A DNA stretch of 64,000 bases from Luscinia megarhynchos (Eukaryota; Chordata; Aves; Passeriformes; Turdidae), in contig CM067569.1 in the NCBI GenBank assembly GCA_034336665.1, forward strand, positions 24,959,320 to 25,023,319, written 5' to 3'. Below are positions 50,701 through 64,000 of the stretch, piece by piece. The notes below the pieces were generated by a model. The model did not search any database. It saw only the letters and a program-made list of their open reading frames with translations, and had not been told where the DNA came from. Each line of letters begins with the position of its first letter. Positions within the stretch are counted from its first letter, which is position 1. A program made the translations under genes and the position numbers.

Positions 50701-52089
50701 TTGATACTAAATATATTTTTGAAAAACAAAAATTAAAAAACCCGTATAAAGCCCCAAGTCTACCAAAGTGCTTCAGCAAGCCAAGATCTCATTTGTTTTA
50801 ATATATTAATTTAATTTTTTGATTTCAGGATTTAAAATTAGGTGTGTGCACTAGGTGATTTGCAAAATCAAGGCCATATTAGAGATGTTATCTGATTTGT
50901 TATTAGGGATTTAACTTCTGTTTTGTTGGAGGGGATAGTTTATGTTCAAGATATCAGTTGTATTGTGCACAGGGTTCATCAATGCCATCCTGTTTAGGAG
51001 ATTGGCACCCGTTCATGAAGTTCTTTACTGATTAGTGTTTTGCAAAATTTTGTATGCATGAGGTGAAATCTCTGCCCTGTTGAGTTGCACTATGAAGTAC
51101 CCCAACTGAGTCCTCATTTCAATTCTAAGACCCAATTCTTCATGTTTTTGCTTTAAGCTGCTTTGTTACCTTCTCAGAAGACAAGAGTTTGTTAAATTTC
51201 CTCAGTGGAATTTTTGATCTTAACGTGCAGTTTCCTTCCAGATCTGCAGACTATTCTTAAGAGGGTAATAAACCCTAAGGGAAAATGTAAAGCTTACTGT
51301 CTGTAGGCTGAAAGATTATCATGCAGGAGTCCAGCATAATTGGACTGTGCTAAGAAATTTATATGTCAAAAGAAGTTGGCATCTGTTTGCCTAAAACTCT
51401 GACCTTGTTCTTGTGGCTTTGTATAAAATGGATCCCTTTGTCTCTTTCAACTGTATGGGAGCTGTACAGAAAAAAAGAATTGCATTCTGATTATTCTTTT
51501 ACTTCCACAGAGAAACCTTTCCTCGTAGAAGTTTACCTAATTCTGCAGTACTGTGCAGTTTTGAGGCTCAAAACTTGTTTTTTTAGGAAATATGCCCAGA
51601 TTTCCTGAAAGATGCTCCCATGCCCATCTTGTCTTGACTTCCATCTTTTTGTGATGAAAGGTGAATTCGAGCAGCCTTGCCGATCTGGAATTCCTCAGGT
51701 AAGGTTTATTGGTTTTCCCTCTCCAAATGGGATATTATTTGTGGCATTAGGTGTGTCTAAACTTTTCTGGCTGTTCATATGGCAGAGTAGAATGGGTTCT
51801 CAGAAGCTTTCCCATTCCCTTCAGCCCAGTGTGTCACAACAGCAGCACTAATCTTTTTACTTCTTGTAAGAAACCAGGACTGCAAACAGGAATTTGAGAC
51901 TACAAGGAAAAGAAACAGACTGCAGGTTTGAGTGAGGCACAGCAAGAATGTCTAAGTCTGCTCCTCTCAGGGCTGTATTTTGGCACTCTGACTCTTGGCC
52001 AGCATATGTCCCTGTTCAGCAGAAGGAATCATTCAAGCAATCTGTGCTAAGACTTGTCAAAGTCTAAATTAAAATGCAGCTATCTCATC

Positions 52090-52104
52090 TTTTTTTTTTT
52101 TTTT
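52090..52104 (+). repeat. Poly-T run, 15 bp
   Basis: Fifteen thymines followed by cccgttagag. No retroposed body is recognisable on the minus strand beside it. Confidence 0.8.
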
Positions 52105-55100
52105 CCCGTTAGAGTTTTACAGCATGTTTCCTGCTAGTAAATTAGAGGGCGGGGAGGCATTTATTTTTGGTGATAATTGAGATTATTGATTATGTATTTT
52201 ACATCCGGTGTGTCTTTTAATCTATGAAATGAGTGGGTTTTTTATAATTTATGTCTTAAAGGAAAAAGAATCAGATGATAAGATGGCTTCCAGAAAAGGA
52301 AGTCCCTCTAGCATAGTGGTCTTTTGAGACAAATGCAAATGTACTTTTCTTTTCAATTAGTTGCATTTATGATCATGAATTTGTGTGTGGGTCTTAACCT
52401 GCAGGATCTCCACCAAGTGGTATCTGACTTTTGTCCCGTGGCTCTTAGCTGCATTGCATTTTATTGCAATCACCTTCATTATGAGAAAACCTCTTAATTA
52501 TGCTCAAAATTCTTTGAAGTTGAGAACAGTGCTGTAATGAGTCAAAATGTATATATGGTATTTTCCCAAATGGCACAGAAGTGAAAAGTACAAGGCGGTG
52601 TAGGAACATACAGTGCTATGTAACTTGGAGAGTTTAGTTATTTCAGGGAGCAGAACTGTTGACTAGAATTCAGATATAAATTAAACTCCCTGTGCTGCAG
52701 CTGACTAATTGACTGACCTTGGGGAATGCCCTTATTCTTCTTACACATTTTCCCTTTGATAAAATAAAAATAATGTGAATGCAGAGGCACATTTTCCCAA
52801 AGTGCTTTGGGATCCCCTAAGGAAGGGTGTGTATAAATGTGATTATTTACTTTTTTATAATTTTAATTTTTTGAAGTGCGTAAGTGTTGCTAAATTCTGT
52901 CATTTTAGAAGCATTTAGGTGTAGTAACATTACAGATACATTTTTCTAAATAGCAGTATGTTTTGAATCTGCAGTTTTAGGGGAATTGGGGAAAATGAAG
53001 GCTTGTAGGTGTAGTGATAGCTATCACAGAATATCTGTGACAGAATTTCAAATATAGTCCCTGAAGAGAGATGCACAGGGTCTTCAAAGAACTTTAGGAA
53101 TGAATATGGCAAGCTGGTCTGCTTTGTTCAACTGCTTTCTTACATTTGTTCTTTGATCTTTTAATGTGCAAGGATTGGTATTTTAGTCTTAAATGCACTT
53201 TGGGTTATATTTGATTTTTAAGCTTGAAAAGTAACTGCTTGAAAGAAAGCTTGTGTTTTTGTTGGGCTTGTGGAGGGGCAGGTGGGAGAGGGAGGCTGAA
53301 CATAAAAACTGTTTTCAATAAATACTTGTGAGATGCTACAAAGCTGGCCATTACAAAAATCCTCATATTAGCTTAGCAAGAAGTGCTCCCTGTTGTTCAG
53401 AAAATTGCAACTTTTAAAAAGCACTCTGGCCTCAGAAAGCAGCCATAATAGCCAACAGTGACAGATGGTATTAAACACACAGGCAGGGAACCAACATGGT
53501 TTTGATACTTTACTCCCCTTACAAGCTCTCTCAGTGCATGTCTCCTGGGTTAATTGCTTGAGCTCTCACAGAAGGAATCCTGGCTTCTGCTGCAGCAGCT
53601 TGTCACAAGATGTGGTAAGAAATCACACAGGATTCTGAGCCTGGAGCCTGTGAATGTGTCACCCTGGTAACTGCTTGCACCTGCAAGAATGACTCATAAG
53701 AGCTGAGGAATTGGAGGGGGATTTTTTTGTAGTCCTCTGAGCATCAGAAATTCCTCATCAACAAAGCCACAGGGAATAGGGGAGCTTTGTTTTGTCATTT
53801 CAGCTGCTGGGTGGGCATGACCAAGGGCACCTGCTCCTTTGTTTGTGTCCCCCTGCAGGGACCAAGGGTCCATCTCCTTCTCTGGACTTGCACTGTCCTA
53901 GGTGATGATCACTATGTCTATACTAGATATATAGGAAAACAAGACAGAACCTGTCAATAACTACAGTATTGCATTTTTAAGGTTGTCAGGCACTTGTTAA
54001 AAAGCAAACATGAAGACCTTGATTGCAGTTTAAGAAAGTCACTTCTCAGAAGTAAAGTGTATCTTAAAATTCAGAGTCAGTACTACATCAATATTGATAA
54101 ACTGGTCTTTTATTCTGCAGGTATCTTTCTAATCAGAATGGTATTTGTCCTCTTACAAAGCTCATTTGATTTGAGGAGCAGGTGCTTATAAATTAGATAG
54201 CTTCAGTGACTTTAGAGTGGAACAGACAATTAACACCAGCTGAAGATTTGTGCTTGAAAGTTTTCCCAAGCAGATATTGCTGTTTTGTAGCACCTTTCAT
54301 CCGTGTCTCACAGTGATTTGCAAACATTAAGTTTCATAGCACCCCTCTGATGTATGTAAGTGTTGTTAGTCTTAGAAATGTGTGAAATATTCATGACAAA
54401 ATTGGAGGCATTCAGAGTTTACCCCCCCTCCCCCAAACTCAGAAATATTAAGGAAATGCAAAGTTATTTGAGGTTATCTGCATTGGAAAATTTGTCTTTT
54501 TCCTCTCTTTACATATATCTATTCACAGCCAAAATATCTATAATATTTGTGCATAGCCTCCTTGTTATTGTTCCAATTTTCATTAGGAGTGATTGGTTTC
54601 CTTTCATATGGTTGTTATATTTTAATTCTTTAATTGCACTTCCTTGCTAGCCAATTCTAAATAGCTGTCCACTGGAAGGAAATCAGGTGGGTGTCTCCTG
54701 TCCTTGAGAAAACTACATCTTTGGGTAGAATTTATCTGGGCAGATTTATTGCCAAACTGTAATGGGAGAAGGAAGCTCTGTAGCAGGAGAACTTGCTGTT
54801 GTTTGATTCCACCATAAGTGCAGAGGATTTTCCTCTTTGTACCACGGTGGGTGTGTCAGCATTGGTAGTTAAGATGAATATTGAGGATTTTGAGGTGAAT
54901 TTCCCCTCCCCATACTTTAATTCATACCACAGAGAAGTCACAAACCCAAAATGGTATTTCTTTGGGATGAAGCTGAGCTGAAAGATGTACCCAGCCACAG
55001 GTGGGCTCATGGACCAGGAGACTTGGCAGATATTTTGTTGAGAACCACTCATCTTGCTCTGCACTGAGGGGGGCCTACAAGTCCCAAATATGCTTTTTTT

Positions 55101-58100
55101 GCCAAACTTTGTCTCAGCTCCCTGATATTTCTGAGGATGTCCTGAGTTTAAAGAGCCAGTGCAGCTCTTTTTTGGGTCTCCTTCACCCCATGTGGTAGGG
55201 AGAGGGTGTCAGAGTGATTTGAGTGACCTCATTTATTTTCTGCATTGTATTTTTTTTGTTGGAATATGCTTCATCTTCCATAGGAGTCTCATTTGTGCCA
55301 TTTAAGCATTGATTTTTTTGGTTTGGTTTAGTAGGTAATTAAGATTGTTCTCTTTAAAACTAGTTTGCATGTTTTAGTGTGGCTCTAAAGTGGCATGGGT
55401 TTTGCTGGTCTAACCATGCTGCACATCTTGTCAAGATTGTCAATCCTCTCTGATTTGAAACATTTTTTTCAGTATAATAGACTAAGCAGCAGGAAGAGGA
55501 AGTAATGGCTACTGCAAAGAGGGTTTTATTGGAGCATTAGGACTGTCCATTTTATTTTCTAGACTGGTATCACACAAGTGTGTAGCAAAGAGGACTACAG
55601 TGGAACTAAGATCCAAGATACTGAAAGATTCATTGCTTTCTATGTCTGCTATAATCCATATAATTTATCACAACTGTCTCTGTGAACTTTGTTCACTAAA
55701 TTGGGGTCACAATACTCTACACCCTCCATTTCAGACAGCAGTACTTGGGAGAGTTTTCTTTAGGAATAGTTGACTTTCCTAATGAAACATAAGAAAAAAA
55801 AAAGAAATTATGACCATTGCTATTTTCAGGGCATTTTGCACTGTGTAAGTATTTTGAGCTGGGGAATGTCCCTATAATGTGCTATATTATTTAATTGCTT
55901 TGCTAAAGCTTCGAGGGTGGAAGGTTGAATTAGTGTGCAGAACACAGAAACGGAACCCCAAAAGGCCAGGAAAAAATGTTGTATTTTAGAAGTCTATCCT
56001 ACTGTGTAGCTCAGTGTCAAAAGGAACCTCCCTACCACACATTTATCATAAAGGAAATAGTTTTACTGTTGTTTTGATTTGCTTTCAGCAAATGATATGA
56101 TAATAAAATTCCATATCATCAGGCAGATTTAGCTGTGAATGGCAGGGGAGGAAAGGAGGCTCTGTAGCTGTGTGGACACATGTGAACATACTATTTGTTA
56201 GCCCTTTTTTTGTTTAGGTACCTACTGGATGGAATTTGTTGGGTTAGCAGAGTTTGTGAGACCTTTTTCTCTTTGATAATTTACCAGTAGTGTTTCCCTG
56301 TAATGCTAATACTCTATATTTGCCAAGAAAATTCAGTGCTTTGCACTAAGCCTGCAGTGGTAAAAATAATTTTTTTTAAAATCAATGTTATCCTTTTCCT
56401 ATTATTAACAGAGTGATAGTTGTACTGAACCACTAATCTTGAAAGGTTGCAAGCAGCTTTTTGGAAATCAGATTTCCTTGGTCAGAAAATTATGTCCTTG
56501 CTGAAGTCATGTTTGGGCTAGGAATGGTCACACACTGCAGTTCTACAGTGTTTTCTGCCAGGCACTCTGGGGCACAGGCCTGGACCTGTCTGTGTCTGTA
56601 AGGGACTCTGCAGTGATGGCTGAGCAGCATTTCCCCATCTTGGAGCTGTCAGGGGATTCTGCTGAGAAGGATATATGGGAAATTTCCTGCAGAAGTGTTC
56701 TGCTGCATCACCCTGGTAACCAGCCCAAATGCAAATCACAGTTCTGCAAAAGAAGCCCAAAAAAGTCAGGACAGAAGGGCAGGTGTTCTGTAACAAGAAG
56801 GAAAACCACCTATCAGCCCCAGCAGGCACCACTGGCACCTTGGGTGTGTACAAGACAAGGAGAAAAACAGGGTGTTCTGTAACTGAAGGGTTTGGAAGAG
56901 GAAGATGAAACCAGCTCACATGCAACCTTTCAGCTCCCTAGTATATTGAGGAGGCTGCCACCCCTGCAAATATTAGGCAGAGAAAATCAAATATATTTGG
57001 TAACTGTTGATTTTAAAGAGCAAGAAGATATAACATTTTAATTTCTGTAAGGTCCACATGGTTGGCATAATGTTGTGTTGTGCCATAATCATTAATTTGA
57101 GGAACAGTGTTGTGTTTGGATCTAATCTAGTTAGGATCAGTTCCCTTTTTAGCTACTACTGTATTTTAAAAAGGCAATTTTTCAACCCTTTGCTGATGTA
57201 ATTTATCACCTACATCCGTGGCTCTGACAAGATACTGACTCTTGTGTTATGCATAGTAATTGCTGCTGCCCTCTCTGAATTTACTCTGTGTTTTTATAGC
57301 TGGGCTACTTCTGCTCCCAGATCTGCTTTCCTGGCAAGGATATTATAATGAAACACAAATGTCACAATTTTTCATCACATGTAACATATCCAGTCTGTGA
57401 TTCTCTCTGTAAAATAAGGCACAAAGATACTTGGTATAAAGTGTGTTATATCCTCAAAATGAAAAGGTGAATTTGATGTATTAACTGGGGAGGGAAATGA
57501 CATATAACTATGTTACTATGAAGGTAACTCATTAGGGATCAGGTACAAAAAATTGGCAATCAGATCTCTGATTAAAAGCTAGTTATCAGTGACTGCTGGA
57601 TGCATAATTAAGGCAGATTCTTTACAGACTTCAGTTTATGCAGGGTGATTACAAATATTTGGCATTTGAGAAGTTTGTTCACGCAATAATTAATTTTAGG
57701 CTTCTTTAGCTCCTTCAAGAAGAAAGGGCATAGCACTGACATAAATTACACACAGAGCTCTAAGCTCAGTTTTTCAGCCTGAGAATCTCAGTCTAATAAA
57801 TCATCCAACTTTCAATATTTACCAATTATAACTTATAGTTACACTAAGTTTGAGAGGTCTGAAAATTAAAACACAACTCAGCTTTGATACATCAGTAACT
57901 TAAAAGCCATCAGCCAGAGTAACTGTAGCATATCAGCTCTGCTTATGGATTATGTAATGGTAAATCTATAAGATTTAAATCTGTACCAAGACTTTCAGAG
58001 CATCTTTGTCTCATTGCCACCCCGGCAAGTTCATGTTGCAGAAATTTCATTGGAAAGCAATACTCATAGAAAATATTACGTACAATGAGTTGCATGTAGA

Positions 58101-61100
58101 AAAGTTCTTCACCTGAATATTTCTATTAATTATAAAAGCCCTGAGAAATCCTGTGTACATTCTTGAAAATACATCTTTTAGAAGTGAATGCAGAGTTCTT
58201 GATCCTATAGATGATGAGCATTTATAGCTCTTTTGGAGCCTTACTATCTCACATGCTCACAGAGAGAATTTGCAACCTCTTTGCTTATTGCTAAAAGTGA
58301 AGTTCTCATGTCAGGGCAGGAGAGAAACTGCAGTCTCATCATGAATATGAGCATCCAGCTGGGATTTAAATCCCAGCAATGGAGCACAAAGGGTAATGTG
58401 TTAAAGCTGAATTCTCATTAGTGAATTGAACCTTTGCATTGTGGTAGGTACAAAATGTCTATGCTAGCTGGAAATTAAAGGAGCAAGAGTAGAAGAAAAT
58501 GAGCAAAACTTCTGAGAGTGTGGCCTTGAAAATTACAAATGTGTTTGTTCAGGAAAATATTTTTAATGAAGTGCTTAATACACCAGTCAAATACCAACTC
58601 ATTTTCCTGCAGTTTGTATCATTGAGGTTAGAACTATTTTTAATTCATCTCCTCCTCTTGAATTTGGTGCCATAGACACATATATTGGCCTGAACACAGT
58701 TCTGTTCTTTAGAACTTTTAATCTTCTGACATTTATTACCTCTGTGCTATAACAGAAACAAAAGTTGTACTTAGAGTTTGCATAACAAAATTTTCTCTAA
58801 ACAAGCATTCAGTTTTAATTTCTTTTACCAAATGAGTCTATAGATCTGTGGCCACAAGTTAACTAAAAAGTAAAATTGACACATGAAGTTGATGTATGTG
58901 TATTTGCCAGACCTGACTCTATCTCGTGAATGGGGAAGGTTTTGAAGCTCACCACATTTATGAGAGTATTCACTTCATTTTTCTGTATTGTCAGCCTAGG
59001 CCACTGATTTCTGTGAACTTGGTTAAAAGTAATTGTTTTCTTTAGCCATTGCTCATTGTCTGACTAGGCAGTCAACATTGACAGCTTGGCCATCCAAAGG
59101 AAGAAGAAGAAAAAAAAAGTTGCAGGTTCTGGGAAATTTTTCCTGTGTGCAGCTCAGCTCAGGAAATGTGTAGCTTCACAAGTAGAAAAAGAGTATTTCA
59201 TCCTCAAAGCCTATGAATGCAAATAATCTTCTAGCATATACAGAAAGTATGGATAGAATTGCTTAAGTCAATAGCTACTAATCCAAACTGAAATGGTTTA
59301 CTATTTTCATCTCTCCATGGGAAAAAAAAAGGAATGCTAACAGCTCTGCCTGAAATATCAAATCTAGAAACATGGCTGAGAGCTGATATCTCCATTGATT
59401 GCAGTGCACAGCCTAGTACTGCTCTGTTTTGACGTGGCTAATTGTGGCTTTTAAGGAACAAGGGGAAAAAACCAAACAAACCTCACATGTGTCTCATGTG
59501 TCACCATGTTAATTAGTGTGGAATTTATCTACTACACACAACTCTTCAAAGTGAGGAGGTTTTTCTCTCTTCTGATGCAGAGGGCAGTGCTGTGCACAGG
59601 GATGGTGAAAGCTAAGTAGTAACAAAATTCAACCCTTTTAATCTTTGAAGACCTCTGTTACTGATGCTCTGTAGAAAGCTGAAAAGATTCTGTTATCAAG
59701 TTGCTTTTCTACAGCTGGAGGCAGTGGAGTTTTTAAGGATTTGTACTGTTGTGAAATAAAACTTATCAGTGTTTATTTCTTTCCTTGTGGCTAAGACTGA
59801 AAAGAAGCATTTGGCTTCCCATCTTTCCAGAATGGACATCCTTGTCCTATGGGAAGGAAGCTGAATAATTCAGGCAGATATACTTTTTTTCTGTTCAATG
59901 AATAACTGAATTATTGATCCATAAACCAGGTTATGACCACTTGTACTATTGTATTTCATGTGCAGAGTCAAAGCAAGGTCTGATCAGTAACTGAGGACTG
60001 GACAGTTCCCTTTGCAAAACTACTCTTGAATTTATAGGGGTGGCATTGTTATTTGCACTGTCTTGTAAAATTACAAATGAATATTTGAGTGATGCTCTAC
60101 AGTGTTGTTTATAATTGAGTTTTAAAATTCTGTGTATTTAGTGTATTGCACCTCATTCTGGTCTATCAGTAAATTTTTAAGAAGGGAAAGAGGACTGTCA
60201 TTTGAGAAGGAATTTGAATTGGATGCTGGTTTGGTCAGGTACTTCAGCATTGTACTGAAGTTGACATCTGTATCTAGTGTCATCTTTGGTTGGTCACATC
60301 TCAGGGGAAAGAAATAAATATATTTTGATGGGGACTTGCACTTCTGAACAAAATTTTGATTGTCAGTAAAGTAACACAAAATTAGTTAAATAGATTTGCT
60401 GTGGATTTCATCAAAGTGAGCAAGATAAAATCTGGCCCAGAGCCCAGCAAATGTTCCAGAACTGCCCACTTCCTATGAGATGTGATACTGTCTTCAGTAT
60501 TTGATGAATTTATGCAACAATAAACTTCCCTCTTCACAGAAATCTTTTTTGAGCTCTCCTTTATGAAGTACAAAGGTACTCTCCTTGCCTTGTTATCCAG
60601 ATACCATTCAAAATATGTGAAGTTGTGACATTTTATTCTTTATGTAAATGTATTATAAGGAAGTAAAGCAAATAAAAGGTAATGAGAAGATGAGCTTTGA
60701 TGGTACTGTAGAAGAGTGCAGTATTTCAGTGAAACAAGTGACAGCCAATAATAGTGCTGCCCTGTTTTATCTTTTCAAACACATTTTGCATTTAATTCTA
60801 ATGCTCTGCATTAATTCGTGTATAATATGCCTGTTGATAACAGGTTTATTTAAAACTCATTAAAAGTTATAAAAAAATGAGATTTGCATAGAAAAAGCCT
60901 TTGGAACTTTGCATTTCCCCCTTTTTCCAGCACTCAGTGTACACAACAAAAGGCTAATGTGGTAGGTGTCCATCAGACTCTTGGCATTACCTGCCAGTAT
61001 TGCTCAAAAACCTTGATGTGAAGGAAGCAGGCATGGGATCCAGGGCTGTGAGCCTGAGGCAGCCCCAGCTGCCCTTTTTGGGGATGGGTTCCATGGAGAG

Positions 61101-64000
61101 GGGCTGGAGCCTGCTGGAGAGCCTCATGGACCAGTGATCATTATTTCTGAGCAGGGGGCTCTGGTGTTGGTTGAGGTGCCAGGCTGAGGCCCTGGAGGGG
61201 GAGGCTGCCAGCTGGTGTGCAGAGCAGCACCTGCTCTGCTCCCCACATCCCCCTTGTGCTTCTGGGGATCCCCTCTGGCAGGAGAAAGGAAGCTTTTTCT
61301 CCTCCTGCTCATACAGTTTTTGGCTGTTTTCCTAATTCTGCCCGGGAGGAGGCATTTGAGTAACAGTTGTTAAAAATTTGGGGATGTGGATACCTGCCCA
61401 TTTGACACTGGGATAAAGAGCATGAATAAACCATGAGTTTGTTAGTCACGCCTAAGTGTCTAATAGCCTTTTCCTGGCTGCTGCCCTGCAGTAAATCTTC
61501 CATTATTCATTGTGTTATTTGCACTCTAGTATATGTATTTATGCTACAGTATGAAGCTGTTTTGTTAAAAACACTGTAACCTTTTTAACCTGCTTGCCTT
61601 TCCTACTTAGCATATTTTTTATGATTTTCTGTGCTACAGTGGGGAGAATGGTTGCCCCAGGGACTGCAATTTTGAACAAGCAGACATGTAGTGTCACTTT
61701 GCCATCTGAGGGCAGAGGGACAGCACAGGCTGTCCATGAGGGACAAGGGGACATTCTGTCCCTGCAGTCAAGATATCAGTTTTCCAGCTACATCTTTCTA
61801 GTTATACCATGGTTTTGGTGTAATTTTTGTTGCATGCTTTCTGGAGGTCAAAGCTTTAGATGTTGTCAGCTGGCTTCAAGGAATGAATGTTTTGCTTTTG
61901 AAATTACTAGATGGAAATTTGTGAGCACTCTGCTGGCAGCAGAGGTGTTTTGAGCATGCTGTCTGCAGATTAATGGGCACAGCACTCTGGGACCTTGCAG
62001 CAGGTCAGCTGTAAAAAGTCAGGCTTATTAAGGAGCACACATTTCTCTCACACTTGGAGTCCAGCTATTGACATCAGTGCTTCACTGAATCACGAAGCAA
62101 GTGAGTCCTGGGCTGTTGGCATTTAACTGGGTAAACATCTGTGGGCAGAAGGAGAGGTCAGTCTCTTATGAATGTTTCTTCTCCTTCCTGGGAAACCATT
62201 TTCTGTATTGCCCATGGAATTCTTGTCCCTTTCTTCTCCACTCCCATCTTTTGGGGTGATCACAGCTCCCTCAGCTTCCCTACCTTTATAGTTTGGTGTT
62301 AACAGCTGGAATCTTGCTGAAAATTTGTTCCCAAATCTACCTGCTTCATTTCCTTGTCTTGCTGCCAGAGAAAATTATTCCTGGCTATTTTGAAGAGAGG
62401 GGTCCCCTTTCCTCTTCATTTTCCTCTGTAGCCTGCTGATCTCGGTGAAGAAGTAAAACAACTAGCAGTCCATAGTGGCCACAGTGAAGGAGGAAGGAGG
62501 AAATCATTTAAGGAGAGAACAAAGATGGGAAGGACAGGAATGTATTTTAAGGCTTGTGGAGAGGGGAAAGACAAAAATCTTTTTCTGTTATTAGTGAGTT
62601 AACTCATGCAAGTGTTTCTTTGGCACATTCCTATTCCACTTGATAAGGTTTTATTAGAATTTTCCCACTTCTGTATTTTTTAAACAATTTAGATACAACC
62701 AGTTATAAGAGCTAGTTCTTTTTATTGTTCGGCTTGCAAAGGAGAAATTGTCAAATTAAAATGATTTTAGTCTTGGATGACTTTTTGCAAGTTATTTTTA
62801 GAAAAACACGCTCTTCCAGAAGTAGAACAAAAAAGTCAAACTAGTTGTGGACAAAAAAATAGAGCTATTACACAGGTAGGACTGAAACAACCACTGTAGT
62901 GCAAGTTGAATTTATCAGTCCTAGAAAGAAGGGGTTGTGAACCAAAGTTAATGAAAAGTCAAGACCAGTGATATTTTATGAACTCATTCCATGTAAGGCT
63001 GCTCAAGAACAAACACTGAACTTCTAAAGAAAGGACTAGGATGCCTTAACAATGTAAAGTGTATTCCTTGATAAAAAATCAGCTGAAGAACTGCTTAGAT
63101 TTCAGCCAGCCAGTTGTTTCTGTGCCATGGATTTTGTGTATTTCCATGGCAGTTGTGGCTTTATATCATGTTAGGATATAAAAAAGGTGATTTATCTTTG
63201 GTTGTGCATGGTGACTGCCGAATTTTTGCATGAAGCTGTTTTAATTATCTGCCCAGAAGACTTAAAGAGGAATTAAAACCATAAGGGAATAACAGACACT
63301 TTTGAAATTAGATTACTTTCACTTGTACAATATCTAACCTGCTGTCTGCCTTGTGAAGTGAAGCAATTGGGTAGATGCTAATGTAAAAGGGAAGGAATGG
63401 AAAAAATGGTATCAAACCACTGTATCTATATATCTATTATTGAAGATTCTGATTTACTTTCTTAATGGAGTTTTCCCATGTTAATAGCATGTTCCAACCG
63501 TTCGAGCTGTGCAATAAGTCTTATACAATCACCAGCATTTTGAAATTAATATGTTAAACTGAGAGGATGTGTGTCATTTTCTTTTTTATATGGCATATCT
63601 TTTTGATACTGTTCACTACTACATTTTTTCTAATGTTATGCATTTAGCTTTCATCTCTGAAGAACCCCATTGTAAGTGACTTAATACACAGTGCAGCTGC
63701 CATTAATATACTATGGTGTGCCTCAAATATTTCCTTTCTGATAATTCAGGATGTATGGATTGCATGAAAATGACAGTTATATATGTTATATATACACTAT
63801 GTCAAGAAGTGACTGTACAAGGTGGCTGAGGAAAGCAAGTAAAGGTTTGATAAATCCAGGAGCCAGCCTTGGGAACCAGTGATAATGCAGGAGATGTGCT
63901 GGAGAGAATGAAAGTGATGATGATTATGATGATATGGAGAAGGAAAAATGCTTTAAAGAATCTTTGTCCTAAGTCAGAGATTAAATTTGTTTCCTTTTTC
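52105..64000. other. Long gene-free interval to window end
   Basis: AT-rich with no recognised transposon. GC-richer patches at 56515-56920 and 61030-61300 carry overlapping frames on both strands, the longest about 135 codons at 56518-56925 minus, without a known domain. The texture of 52105-52300 and 57180-57400 (balanced, non-repetitive, with homeodomain-type cores) could mark conserved non-coding DNA, but I cannot test it. No exon, RNA gene or array is supported. Confidence 0.45.

Larger units (their letters stand above)
40516..52089. other. Long gene-free interval
   Basis: AT-rich, with an A-rich tract at 41704-41812 and locally GC-richer patches at 42040-42200 and 47030-47180. Candidate frames examined and not accepted as genes include 42028-42420 (minus, 130 codons), 42202-42579 (plus, 125 codons) and 44066-44452 (minus, 128 codons). 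47370-47732 is listed separately. No repeat family was recognised in this stretch. Confidence 0.45.

Noticed and set aside
1..64000. CRISPR array, bacterial operons, phage or defence genes
   Set aside because: No regularly spaced repeats, no dense coding strand and no ribosome-binding-site-led genes. CR1 elements and LTRs show the DNA is from a bird.

Overview
The window looks like AT-rich nuclear DNA from a bird, most likely a songbird. The evidence is four 5'-truncated CR1-type LINE fragments with typical avian CR1 3' ends, and three solo LTRs, one of a type I associate with passerine genomes. No bacterial, viral or organellar gene layout is visible. Both strands are mostly stop-rich, long open frames are rare, and CpG is scarce outside one island, as expected for intron or intergenic DNA on a large chromosome.

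Layout. 1-8.9 kb is mostly unannotated sequence with a CR1 3' end (about 785-1272), a minus-strand LTR (2986-3561) and a second CR1 tail (5388-5595). 8.96-9.73 kb is the one strong gene-like landmark: a CpG island with a minus-strand TATA box near 9724, an upstream-ATG-rich leader, and an 85-nt coding start (ATG at 9220) that ends in a good splice donor at 9131-9136. It reads as the promoter and first coding exon of a gene running leftward. I do not recognise the gene and found no convincing second exon. 9.8-22 kb holds a small CR1 tail, an ATTA-rich possible conserved element (15.5 kb), a 20-bp triplicate, a minus-strand CR1 (18486-18925) and a (GACA)n microsatellite. A second copy of the first LTR family lies at 22152-22731. 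22.7-39.8 kb is a gene desert or long intron with a CpG-retaining block at 30.4-30.9 kb and a perfect 13-bp inverted repeat at 37986. A 690-bp solo LTR with an imperfect 6-bp target duplication and 64-bp internal repeats lies at 39826-40515. From 40.5 kb to the end I see no gene, only low-complexity tracts and a few weak candidates.

If the 9.2-kb exon is real, everything to its left would be intron 1 and everything to its right upstream flank. I see no operon-like or defence-like system and no convincing novel system. The most interesting local structure is the pair of near-identical 20-bp boxes in the leader, each carrying a three-codon upstream ORF. Family names for repeats come from memory of avian repeat consensus features, not from a search.
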